A stretch of DNA of 21,923 nucleotides from the NCBI GenBank assembly GCA_046542995.1, contig JBKHAH010000054.1, positions 1 to 21,923 of the forward strand, given 5' to 3'. Source of the DNA: Perlabentimonas sp046542995. GTDB taxonomy: Bacteria > Bacteroidota > Bacteroidia > Bacteroidales > Tenuifilaceae. Position 1 is the stretch's first letter, and every line of letters begins with the position of its first letter. Position numbers and translations under genes: made by a program. The notes below the pieces were generated by a model. That model was not told the DNA's origin, did not search any database, and saw only the letters and a program-made list of their open reading frames with translations. Shown here in pieces: positions 6,216 to 15,000 of this stretch.

Positions 6216-7202
6216 TTACTTCTTCTTGTTGTCGTTGCTATCCTTAGCAATATTTTCGCGCATTCCAGTATCGGCCTTAATGTTCTCGAACTTATAGTAG
6301 TCCATAACACCAAGGTTGCCACTACGAAATGCCTCTGAAATGGCTTTTGGAATTTCGGCCTCAGCCTCAATTACCTTAGCACGGGCCTCCTGAGCCTTCG
6401 CTTTCATCTCCTGCTCAAGCGCAACGGCCATTGCACGACGCTCCTCTGCCTTAGCCTGAGCGATATTCTTGTCGGCGTTGGCCTGATCCATTTGCAGAAC
6501 CGCACCAATATTCTTACCAATATCAATATCAGCGATATCAATTGAAAGGATTTCGAATGCTGTACCAGCATCAAGACCCTTGTCAAGAACTACGCGGGAT
6601 ATAAAATCGGGGTTCTCTAGAACCTTCTTGTGATTTTCGGCAGAACCAATGGATGAAACAATACCTTCACCAACACGGGCAAGTACAGTTTCCTCGCCAG
6701 CACCACCAACCAGCTGTTTAATGTTTGCGCGAACGGTAACCCTTGCTTTTGAGATAAGCTGAATACCATCTTTTGCAACTGCCGTAACAGGAGGTGTATT
6801 AATAACCTTTGGGTTAACAGACATTTGCACGGCCTCAAATACATCACGCCCGGCTAAGTCAATGGCTGTTGCCATTTTAAAATCAAGTGGGATGTTAGCT
6901 TTTTGTGCCGACACCAAAGCATGCACAACCTTTGAAACGCGACCACCAGCAAGGTAGTGGGCTTCAAGGTCGTTTCTGTGCAATTCAATACCCGCTTTGG
7001 TTCCTTCAATTAACGCTTGAACCACAACTCCCGGTGGCACTTTACGCCAACGCATCAGGATTAGCTGTAGTAGCGAAACCCGAACACCGCTTACCAGTGC
7101 CGAGAACCACAATCCAATGGGTACGAAATAGAGGATAATCCATAAGCCGACTATACTAACGGCTATGATTATCAAATAGAGACCAATTCCAAGTTCTTCC
7201 AT
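6216..7202 (-). CDS. floA: Flotillin-like membrane scaffold protein FloA
   Basis: A 328-residue bacterial flotillin of the UPF0365/YqfA type, which oligomerises in the inner membrane and organises functional membrane microdomains. The N-terminus holds one or two hydrophobic segments (about residues 5-45). A SPFH-type domain follows, with the strongly conserved family stretch VQMSVNPKVINTPPV and then AKDGIQLISKARVTVRANI. The C-terminal part is a long Ala/Glu/Lys-rich coiled coil (QANADKNIAQAKAEERRAMA and onward) ending in a short lysine-rich tail. Length is typical for the family. The upstream nfeD stop is only 3 bp away; flotillin/NfeD pairs are conserved across bacteria, and NfeD is thought to act with the flotillin. 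Transcription ends at 6167-6200. Confidence 0.95.
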   Translation of the reverse strand: MEELGIGLYLIIIAVSIVGLWIILYFVPIGLWFSALVSGVRVSLLQLILMRWRKVPPGVVVQALIEGTKAGIELHRNDLEAHYLAGGRVSKVVHALVSAQKANIPLDFKMATAIDLAGRDVFEAVQMSVNPKVINTPPVTAVAKDGIQLISKARVTVRANIKQLVGGAGEETVLARVGEGIVSSIGSAENHKKVLENPDFISRVVLDKGLDAGTAFEILSIDIADIDIGKNIGAVLQMDQANADKNIAQAKAEERRAMAVALEQEMKAKAQEARAKVIEAEAEIPKAISEAFRSGNLGVMDYYKFENIKADTGMRENIAKDSNDNKKK

Positions 7203-7205
7203 TTT

Positions 7206-7673
7206 TTAGTTTAATTTTGGTTTAACAATTACTTTTGAACCTTCAAATTTTATTATTGTAACCTCCGTTTTGGGGTCAATATAGCTTCCTGTTGATTTTG
7301 CTTCAAGCACAATGTCATTTACCCTGATTTTGCCTATTGGTGAGAGCCTGCTGATGGTAATCCCTACATCGCCGGGTTTTATTTTCTCCTCATTCTCGTC
7401 AGATTTTATGCTTCCTGCCACATTGGTGTTTAGCATAAATCTTCTCCAAGTTCTGGCTCTCAGTGCAAGTGATATGGTTAATAGTGTAGCAATTATTGTT
7501 GATGCCAGCGTAATATGGCCAACTGTGCTACCATACACATCATACGCCCAGTATATTCCTCCAACTAAGCAAGCTATACCACCAATACCAGCAATTGTTA
7601 CCCCTGGAACTAGCAGAAACTCTACAATAAAAAGGAAAAGACCAATTAAAATGAGGATAACTACTCCTGCCAT
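7206..7673 (-). CDS. nfeD: Short NfeD-family membrane protein
   Basis: A 155-residue protein with three hydrophobic segments (about residues 3-22, 26-47 and 52-72) followed by a cytoplasmic C-terminal domain (about 95-155), rich in beta-strand pattern (GDVGITISRLSPIGKIRVND), which matches the OB-fold NfeD C-terminal domain. It lacks the N-terminal ClpP-like serine protease part found in long NfeD proteins, so it is the short, non-proteolytic type commonly encoded next to flotillins. The gap to floA is 3 bp, arguing for co-translation and a joint role in membrane domains. The gap to clpS upstream is 50 bp. Confidence 0.9.
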   Translation of the reverse strand: MAGVVILILIGLFLFIVEFLLVPGVTIAGIGGIACLVGGIYWAYDVYGSTVGHITLASTIIATLLTISLALRARTWRRFMLNTNVAGSIKSDENEEKIKPGDVGITISRLSPIGKIRVNDIVLEAKSTGSYIDPKTEVTIIKFEGSKVIVKPKLN

Positions 7674-7723
7674 AATGCTAATTGCTATGTGAATAAAATG
7701 AAAAAATCATTGGAAACATTCTT

Positions 7724-8008
7724 TTATGAGGTTATAACTGCAGAGATGCCTCTTCTCGTTAACTCATCTTTCATAGATTTAAGTTGCGAGAACTCACCCG
7801 TTTTAACATCGCACTTGCCTCTATGATGCGCTATTAGGGTGCATTGTTCAGCTTGTAAAGGGTTATGATCACAAACCTCTACGAGGCTATCAATTATATA
7901 ATCATACAGGTTAAAATCATCGTTATAAATTATAAGTGTATGATTTAATCGGCTTGCCTTCTGGGAATCCTTAATGAATTTTGGCTTTTTAAACTCTTTG
8001 CTCCCCAT
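7724..8008 (-). CDS. clpS: ATP-dependent Clp protease adaptor ClpS
   Basis: A 94-residue adaptor that delivers N-end-rule substrates to the ClpA or ClpC unfoldase of the Clp protease. The family core is clear: Asn29-Asp30-Asp31 in LIIYNDDFN, the substrate-pocket acidic motif, followed by YDYIIDSL, then QAEQCTLIAHHRGKC with the pocket histidine, and the C-terminal amphipathic helix and strand (DELTRRGISAVI). The position equivalent to E. coli Thr38 is Asn33, as often seen in this phylum. Size is typical. It sits 29 bp after the SPOR protein gene and 50 bp before nfeD, suggesting one operon. The partner Clp ATPase is not in the window. Confidence 0.94.
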   Translation of the reverse strand: MGSKEFKKPKFIKDSQKASRLNHTLIIYNDDFNLYDYIIDSLVEVCDHNPLQAEQCTLIAHHRGKCDVKTGEFSQLKSMKDELTRRGISAVITS

Positions 8009-8037
8009 TTATCCAGTATTATTATTTTGCTAAGTTA

Positions 8038-10818
8038 TCAATTATCTAAATCAATGGCAACCAGGAATGCGTTTTTTATTCCACCTGCAACCAGATTATC
8101 CTTGATACGGGTTGCTTCAGTTGCGTTAGAGTATGAACCAATAGTATAAATAAAGCTATCTTTTCCGTCAGGTTTTCTAACAAGATCCTTACCCGGGGCA
8201 AGTGCTCTTATGGTTTGCATTATGTCGTCAGGAAGCCTTCCTTTATATGTACCCAGTTGAATAACGTATAGTTTGTCATCTTGCCTTGTTTGAAATTTCA
8301 TGTCTTCTTTTGAGTTTTCTCCTCCTGATTCTTCAAGTTTTTCTGCTCTGGAAAGCGCTACGTTTCTTCCATTATGCCAGGCAACAATAAAAGCATCTTT
8401 AAACCCATTGGATTTAACCTTTGGGAGCGCTTTTTCAGCATTGCTTAAGAACTTGAAGTTTCCAACATAATATTTTGTAACTTTCCCATTATTAATGGGT
8501 TCTGCGGTAATTGGAACCATGCCTTTAAAAAAGTCATAACTAATTTGCTTGCTAAATGCAGCAAGTTGTATTTTGTATATTACACCATCGGGCAAAGGAG
8601 TATGCGAGGGTATGGGGTTCTCTTCACTGTATGGCGATTTTTCTAGTATATCAAAATCGGGATCTTTATCAGTTTCAAACGTAAAAGTGTCTGTAGCAAC
8701 CTTATGTGTTTCTATCTTGGTTATGGAGATGGATTCCGATTCTGGAACGGATTGAGTTGAAACATCCACGTCGTCATAAGCAATAGGAGTGTTGGGTAGT
8801 TTATGTCCGAAAATACTCTTCTCGTAACGATAAATTTTGCTCAGGAGCTGCTGCTCAAAAAGCTTCATGTCCCATATCTTTGCAAAGGCTATTTCAAGCC
8901 TAAGAACGCCCAACTCATCCAGCAGTAAGGCTTCAAATTCAGATTCATGCTTCGTGTCATCGGCTGCATTATTCCTTATAGCTTTGGCTGACCGAAAATG
9001 TGCGTTAGCCTTGTCAATTTCATTCCTTACAGCTGGGTTATTGCTGGTATTACTTTTCATCATGGCTACTGATATGCACTCATTGTATATTTTTTTCTTG
9101 GTGGCGGTGTAGGTTGAAAGTTTAGAATTAAATTTTTCTAATTTATCATTATACTTATCATCAATAGCTTTGCTATTTGCATTTCGTGACTTTTCTCTAA
9201 GCTCCAGCACCTCGCTTCTTAAGTTTGATAGGGTGGAGGTTTGTTTTTCCAGTTGTGATAAGATTTCAATCTCATTAGATTGGAAAACGGTAGGTGCAAA
9301 TTGAGCCTGATATAGGTAATCCGGGTTGTCTGAGCTAAAGGTAGCGGTGGGTTTATCTGTTGGCTTTCTTTTACCTGTCAGGTACTCTTGCTCAATTCTG
9401 CTTGCCAGGGCAAATTGTATGTCAGCATTCCTTTGGGCTTTTAGTAAGGTGTCCTCTACTGCTACTACACGTTTCTCTAGTGCTCGCCTTTCGTCGGCTG
9501 TATCAATATAATCGAATTTATTTCTTAAATCTCCCAGTTTTATTTTAAGTGAGTCTGCTTTCATTTGTTGCTGAAATCCTGCTGCCAGAGCACGTGAGTA
9601 CTCAGGATCGTTCTCAACTGCTCTAAATGATGCTGATTTATCTGCCGATTTCTGCTTGCTAACAGTATTTGGTGCTGAACCAATTGTTTTGTCTTTAAGT
9701 ATATTGGGATTTAGTTGAGCAATTCTAAGTATCTCATTTTTATCATCAATTGATCTGCGGATTGGATCTTCATCTAATCTGATAAGCACAACATCTACGC
9801 TATCTGAAGCAGTATTCCTATCAGTTACAAAAATGGCCATGCTTTCATCCTCGCTTGGAACAAAGAGGTAATCATTAAAGGGTGAACTGAAAGGGAATCC
9901 TAAGTTTTCTGGGCTACTCCATTTATTAACGGAAGGGTTGTATATACTTTTGTAAATATCATATCCGCCTATGCTGTAGTGCCCCTCTGACGAGAAGTAA
10001 AGTGTTACACCATCTGGTGCTAAATAGGCAAATTCCTCGGTGTAGTTAGAGTTAACGGCATCGCCTAATGGTTCTGGTTTGCTCCATAAGCTGTCCTCAA
10101 GCATCTCAATTATGAAAAGGTCTTTACCAATGGATTTTGTACCTCCATAGCTTGAGAAAACAATCTTGTCACCAGGTTCTGGATTAATGGGGTAGAATAT
10201 CATTGAAGTATCGTTCTCTTTTTTATCAACAGTAGATTTTAATTGTTCAGGAACCGGAATAAACGACCCTCCTTCTGACTTTGTAATAATGTAATTATAC
10301 ATCTCATCTTGAGCAACTCTTTTCCTGTCAATCACTTCAGGCTTAAAAATGTACCTTAGCATAAAGTTTCCATTCTCACATTGGCTTGCCAATAGTTCAA
10401 TTTCTTTATTTGAAACTGTTGGATCGCCTCCGTTTACAGTAAATCGACGAAGGAAAGAAATGGCTTCATCAAACTGATAGTTTTTCATGTAAGCCTTGCC
10501 CAAATGGTAGTAAACTAAATTTGGAACGTCGCGCGTTGATGCAAACTTAAGGTGTTCAATGGCCTTGTCTAGTTGTCTGGTTGATTCTAAGTAGCATATC
10601 CCTGCTTTGTAGTGGATTTTTGGATCTTGCGGGTACCTTTCTAGCTCCTCTTCATACTTAACTAATGCATCAGAATATAACCCTGCCATGAACAGAGAAT
10701 CGGATGCCGATTGTCTTATATCTTCTTTATTTCCATTTGCACCATCTTGACTTAATGCTGAGGTACAAATTGATAGGGTTATTAATAGTATGCTTGTAAT
10801 TGTTCTTAAAATGCACAT
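8038..10818 (-). CDS. Exported TPR / PD40 / double-SPOR envelope protein
   Basis: A 926-residue exported protein of composite build. A signal peptide covers residues 1-23. TPR-like helical repeats occupy about 37-160 (for example YSDALVKYEEELERYPQDPK, then FDEAISFLRRF). A PD40/WD40-like propeller segment follows (about 205-350), with typical DKIVFSSYGG, GKDLFIIEM, DGVTLYFSSEGH and GGYDIYKS strands. A long helical or coiled-coil region lies at about 410-680. At the end are two SPOR-like units, at about 746-815 (YKIQLAAFSKQ) and 849-926 (LYVIQLGTYKG, then FIYTIGSYSN). SPOR domains bind denuded peptidoglycan glycan strands, so the C-terminus probably tethers the protein to the cell wall. The front half resembles PorE-like proteins of the type IX secretion machinery, but the OmpA domain is replaced by SPOR. 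Its function is not known. Confidence 0.85.
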   Translation of the reverse strand: MCILRTITSILLITLSICTSALSQDGANGNKEDIRQSASDSLFMAGLYSDALVKYEEELERYPQDPKIHYKAGICYLESTRQLDKAIEHLKFASTRDVPNLVYYHLGKAYMKNYQFDEAISFLRRFTVNGGDPTVSNKEIELLASQCENGNFMLRYIFKPEVIDRKRVAQDEMYNYIITKSEGGSFIPVPEQLKSTVDKKENDTSMIFYPINPEPGDKIVFSSYGGTKSIGKDLFIIEMLEDSLWSKPEPLGDAVNSNYTEEFAYLAPDGVTLYFSSEGHYSIGGYDIYKSIYNPSVNKWSSPENLGFPFSSPFNDYLFVPSEDESMAIFVTDRNTASDSVDVVLIRLDEDPIRRSIDDKNEILRIAQLNPNILKDKTIGSAPNTVSKQKSADKSASFRAVENDPEYSRALAAGFQQQMKADSLKIKLGDLRNKFDYIDTADERRALEKRVVAVEDTLLKAQRNADIQFALASRIEQEYLTGKRKPTDKPTATFSSDNPDYLYQAQFAPTVFQSNEIEILSQLEKQTSTLSNLRSEVLELREKSRNANSKAIDDKYNDKLEKFNSKLSTYTATKKKIYNECISVAMMKSNTSNNPAVRNEIDKANAHFRSAKAIRNNAADDTKHESEFEALLLDELGVLRLEIAFAKIWDMKLFEQQLLSKIYRYEKSIFGHKLPNTPIAYDDVDVSTQSVPESESISITKIETHKVATDTFTFETDKDPDFDILEKSPYSEENPIPSHTPLPDGVIYKIQLAAFSKQISYDFFKGMVPITAEPINNGKVTKYYVGNFKFLSNAEKALPKVKSNGFKDAFIVAWHNGRNVALSRAEKLEESGGENSKEDMKFQTRQDDKLYVIQLGTYKGRLPDDIMQTIRALAPGKDLVRKPDGKDSFIYTIGSYSNATEATRIKDNLVAGGIKNAFLVAIDLDN

Positions 10819-10901
10819 GGTTTAATTATAATTTGACCATAAAAATAGATGAAATATTTGTATTTATCCCCATTATAACAAGCCATTAATATATTTTTAG
10901 T

Positions 10902-10939
10902 TGATATTTTTGTTTTTCTTTTATATTTATAAAATATCA
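10902..10939. repeat. 9-bp inverted repeat in the divergent promoter region
   Basis: TGATATTTT (10902-10910) and AAAATATCA (10931-10939) are perfect inverted copies separated by 20 bases. It could be an operator for a dimeric regulator, but chance matches are frequent in such A+T-rich sequence. Confidence 0.35.
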
Positions 10940-11070
10940 CGTGAAAAGTATGGCTTCATATTAAAATAATGTATATAAAGTGCTGGTTAAAAATATAGTT
11001 CATCTAGAGATATTGGTTGCTATTGAAGCAATTACTTAATTTTTGCTTACCATTAATGAAAAATAAATAC

Positions 11071-11078
11071 TAAATTTG
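11071..11078 (+). promoter_or_regulatory. Candidate -7 element for the helical-repeat gene
   Basis: TAAATTTG is an exact match to the Bacteroidota TAnnTTTG -7 element, placed 31 bp before the ATG at 11109. The best -33 candidate (TTTG, 11042-11045) is spaced 25 bp away, a few bases too far. Confidence 0.45.
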
Positions 11079-11108
11079 GTATATATAATGTTAATCAAAT
11101 AAAACTAA

Positions 11109-11693
11109 ATGTATATCCCTTTTGGCGATAAGGACAGGTTTGTTGACAGGCTAAAGTTTGCTATGACAAAAAAAGATGTTGTTCAGATGGTAAGCTTTGC
11201 TTATGATTTTGGAATAGAACCCCATGAAATGATTTCTTTATCACTGCACAAGGATAATTCAATCAGTTTCCATGCCGCGTGGATACTTGAGAACATGCTA
11301 ATTGGTAATCAGGAGGCTTTAGATTATTACCTGCCCAGTATTATTAATAAGTTGTTATTAACCAATAATACAAGCGTACAAAGACATTTGGCTAAACTAA
11401 CAGCCATAGGCATAAATAGGATTGTTAAACGGAAAAGTTCAGTACTGTTTCAAAAGGAATTTTGGAAAATCAACTTAGAGCCACTGGAAGAGGTATGTTT
11501 TAAGTGGTTTGTAGATGATGATACTAAACCAGCAGTAAAAGCTCATTGCATGGAAATTCTGTACTTGCTTTCAACTCGTGAAAAATGGATTGCAGAGGAG
11601 CTACCTCATATTATTGAGAACCAAATGGAGTATGGCTCACCAGGAATTATTACCAGGGGGCGAGCAATTTTAAAAAAACTAAAAGGGAGATAG
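11109..11693 (+). CDS. Uncharacterised alpha-helical (HEAT-like) protein
   Basis: A 194-residue soluble protein without signal peptide or membrane segment. I do not recognise a named family with certainty. The sequence reads as successive amphipathic helices (for example HAAWILENMLIGNQEALDYY, then SVQRHLAKLTAIGINRI, then KPAVKAHCMEILYLLSTREK), a pattern of HEAT/ARM-type repeats that usually mediate protein binding. No catalytic motif is visible. It is flanked by a 290-bp divergent region with a -7 match and by a 338-bp gap, so it is probably transcribed alone. Real coding status is supported by its length, codon pattern like its neighbours and clean ATG start. Its role is unknown. Confidence 0.75.
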   Translation: MYIPFGDKDRFVDRLKFAMTKKDVVQMVSFAYDFGIEPHEMISLSLHKDNSISFHAAWILENMLIGNQEALDYYLPSIINKLLLTNNTSVQRHLAKLTAIGINRIVKRKSSVLFQKEFWKINLEPLEEVCFKWFVDDDTKPAVKAHCMEILYLLSTREKWIAEELPHIIENQMEYGSPGIITRGRAILKKLKGR

Positions 11694-12031
11694 AGCTATA
11701 TTGCCAAATTGCAGTTCTATTACTTAAAGAAATATTAATATTAGCTCTTTATACCAATTGAACTTTTAATATTCTTTATCCTATTAAATACGATTTAAGT
11801 ACCTGAAAAACAAGAAATAAGGATTTGTTTTTAAGTAGTCTTATCCTTAAACATGCTGTAAAACTTAATGTTTTTTGCAACATTTTGGTGCTTCAGTTGG
11901 TACATTTACATCGTATAAACCTTTTCAGTATTTTTCATCTAAATAATTGCATTTTTCATGCTATTCAGAATCTTTTATTCTAGCAATCTAGCACGAAACA
12001 ACAAGCCGTTATCTAAATTAACATAAAGAAT
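11694..12031 (+). other. A+T-rich intergenic region before the tandem carboxyltransferase gene
   Basis: These 338 bp contain no credible gene and no strong terminator for the upstream gene. A possible promoter is TTTG (11874-11877), 23 bases, then TACATTTA (11901-11908), one base off the -7 consensus; it would give a leader of more than 110 bases. The leader has several short A+T stems but no structure I can name as a riboswitch. Confidence 0.4.
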
Positions 12032-15000
12032 ATGAAGAAGCATCTAAAAATACGAGACCTTACGCTACGTGATGGACAGCAATCGCTCTTTGCAACACGA
12101 ATGCCACAGGAGGAGGTTGACAAGGTATTACCTTTATACAAGAATGCAGGTTTTTATGCTATGGAGGTATGGGGCGGTGCTGTGCCCGATTCAATAATGC
12201 GATTCCTTAACGAGAACCCTTGGAATCGTTTGGAGTCAATCAAAAGGGAACTTGGAGAGAGCACGCTGCTAACAGCTCTTTCACGTGGTAGGAATCTTTT
12301 TGGGTACAATCCTTACCCAGAGTCTGTTATTGAGGGGTTTAACTCTAATGCAGTAAAATCCGGTGTTGGCATAATGCGCATATTCGATTGCCTTAACGAT
12401 ACTAACAATATCCATTCCACAATTCGCTACGTAAAAGAATCAGGCGGAATGGCTGATTGCGCCGTATGCTATACCGTTGATCCTAGAATGCCTGAAGACG
12501 AGGGGCTAAGGAAGCAGCTAATGATAAAAAAACTACCCGACAAGATTTTTGATGCCAACTATTTTGTGAACAAGGCATTAGAACTGGAAAAGATGGGTGC
12601 TGATATGATTACCATTAAGGATATGGCAGGCCTCGCCACACCAATTGCTACGGCTGAAGTTATCAGAAAATTAAAGGAAAAATTAAAGGTTCCTGTTGAT
12701 TTTCATACCCATTGTACGCCCGGGTACGGATTGGCATCAACGCTTTCGGCAATTGTGAATGGGGTAGATATTGTTGATACCAACCTCCTTTTCTTTTCAG
12801 GAGGTAGTGCCGCACCAGCTTACGAACTAATTAATATATTCTGTAAAAAACTGGGGATTACAGTTGATGGAAATACCGAAATTATTTCCCAGCTAAATAA
12901 GCTATTTAAAGAGATAAGAATTAATAGCCTTGCCGAAGTGGATAGCTATAAGCAGCTGCCCATTGACTTTGATATTCATAGCGGCTCATTACCAGAGGAG
13001 GTTGACAAACTGTTTGATGATGCCATTGTTTTTGCCAAGGAGGAGAAGGAGGAGGAGCTCCTGACTGCATGCCATGCCATTGAAAAGCATTTCAATTTTC
13101 CTGCTCCCGATGAAAGGGTGAAGGATGCCGAGATACCTGGTGGGATGTACACCAACATGCTATCGCAGCTTAAAACGCTGGGGCTAGAGCAACTTTTAAA
13201 CAGGGTGTTGGAAGTAGTTCCCGTAGTTAGGCTCGATGCGGGTTGCCCTCCGCTTGTCACTCCGTCAAGCCAAATAGTTGGGGCACAGGCTGTAAATTGC
13301 GTGCTAGATGAGAATGCAGGTAAACCATTCTACTCAAATATATCAAATCAGTTTTTTAACCTTGTAAAGGGCGAGTATGGTAAAACACCCATTGAGATTG
13401 CCCCCGAGTTCAGAAAGAAGATTTGTGGTTTCACGCATGAGTCTGATTATGATTTGACAAAATACAAATCGCCTGAAAACCCTATTTTAAAAGAGTTTGA
13501 GGGAGTGAAGTTGGCAAAGAGTCAGAAGGAGTATTTACTCTTGGAACTTTTCCCGGCAGTGGCTCGCAAATTTTTATACAGCCAGAGACAAAAAGAGTAC
13601 GAAGAAGCAAGGGAAGAGAAACGCGCAAAAAAATCTGCCCAAAGAAAAAGTATTGACTATAAAGGTAAATTGCTAATACGCGATTTAACTCTACGCGACG
13701 GGCAGCAGTCGATGTTAGCAACACGCATGAATTTAGCACAGGTCGAGAGAACGCTTCCTTTTTATAAGGAGGCAGGGTTTTACGCCATGGAAGTTTGGGG
13801 TGGAGCGGTGCCCGATAGCGTTATGCGCTACCTCAATGAGGACCCCTGGTACCGATTGCGCGTTATCAATAAAGCGATAGATGGTTCAAGCAAGCTTACA
13901 GCGCTCTCACGCGGACGGAATCTCTTTGGTTACGAACCCTACCCCGAAGATGTTATTGAAGGCTTTAACCGAGTTGCCGTTAAGGGTGGTGTTGATATAA
14001 TGCGGATTTTCGATTGTCTTAACGATTTAAACAATATGCAATCAACCATAAAATATGTTAAGGAGAATGGAGGTCTTGCTGATTGTGCCGTTTGCTATAC
14101 CGTAAACCCAAAATTCACTACCAGACAGAAAACTATTGCCTTCATTAAGGGGAAGAAGCTACCTACCGATGTCTTTACTATTGATTATTTTGTTGATAAG
14201 GCCAAAGAGTTAGAAAAAATGGGTGCCGACATGATTACCATAAAGGATATGGCAGGCCTTATTACGCCTTCATTATCTGGCGAAATTGTGCGAAGACTTA
14301 AGAAAGAGGTAAAGCTCCCAATCGATTTTCATACTCACTGCACGCCAGGGTATGGGCTTGCATCTATGCTAATGGCCATTATAAATGGCGTTGATATTGT
14401 TGATACTTCACTCATGAATTTAGGTGGAGGACCCGCTGCACCACCCTTTGAAATTATTCAGCTTTTTGCCGATAAGTTAAGAATTGATACCGGCGTAAAC
14501 TTGGATGCTGTATATAAAATCAACAAAGAGATTGGTGAGATACGCCGAGAGATGGCAGAACACGATAACTACAAGCAGTTTCCTGTTGATTTTGATATCA
14601 CATCAGACGACCTTCCTCCTGAAATTGATAAGCTGTTTGATGATGCCATTGCGTTTGCCAGGGAGGACAACGAGGCTGAGCTGCTGGATGTTATACATGA
14701 AATTGAAACCTGGTTTAACTTTATAGCACCCGATGAGAAGGTCAGGAATGCCGAGATACCTGGTGGAATGTACACCAATATGCTTGCGCAGCTAAGGCAG
14801 ATGAAGATGGATAGTCTTCTCCCGAAGGTGCTTGAAATGGTTCCTTTGGTACGGATTGATGCCGGATGCCCCCCATTAGTTACACCAACCAGTCAAATTG
14901 TTGGCGCACAGGCTGTAAACTCTGTTATATCTTTAAGTAAAGGGAACGATATGTACGACAACCTATCAACCCAGTTTAAGAATTTAGTCAAGGGAAGATA

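Larger units (their letters stand above)
10819..11108. other. Divergent intergenic region between the SPOR operon and the helical-repeat gene
   Basis: This 290-bp stretch is very A+T rich and has no plausible gene. It must hold promoters for both directions. On the plus strand TAAATTTG (11071-11078) matches the -7 consensus, 31 bp before the ATG; a TTTG occurs at 11042-11045 but the 25-bp spacing is longer than usual. On the minus strand only an imperfect TATTTTTA (10847-10840) is near the start. An inverted repeat lies at 10902-10939. Confidence 0.6.

Noticed and set aside
7312..7692. Plus-strand 126-codon open frame with hydrophobic stretches
   Set aside because: It is antisense to nfeD; its hydrophobicity reflects the complement of the nfeD membrane codons.
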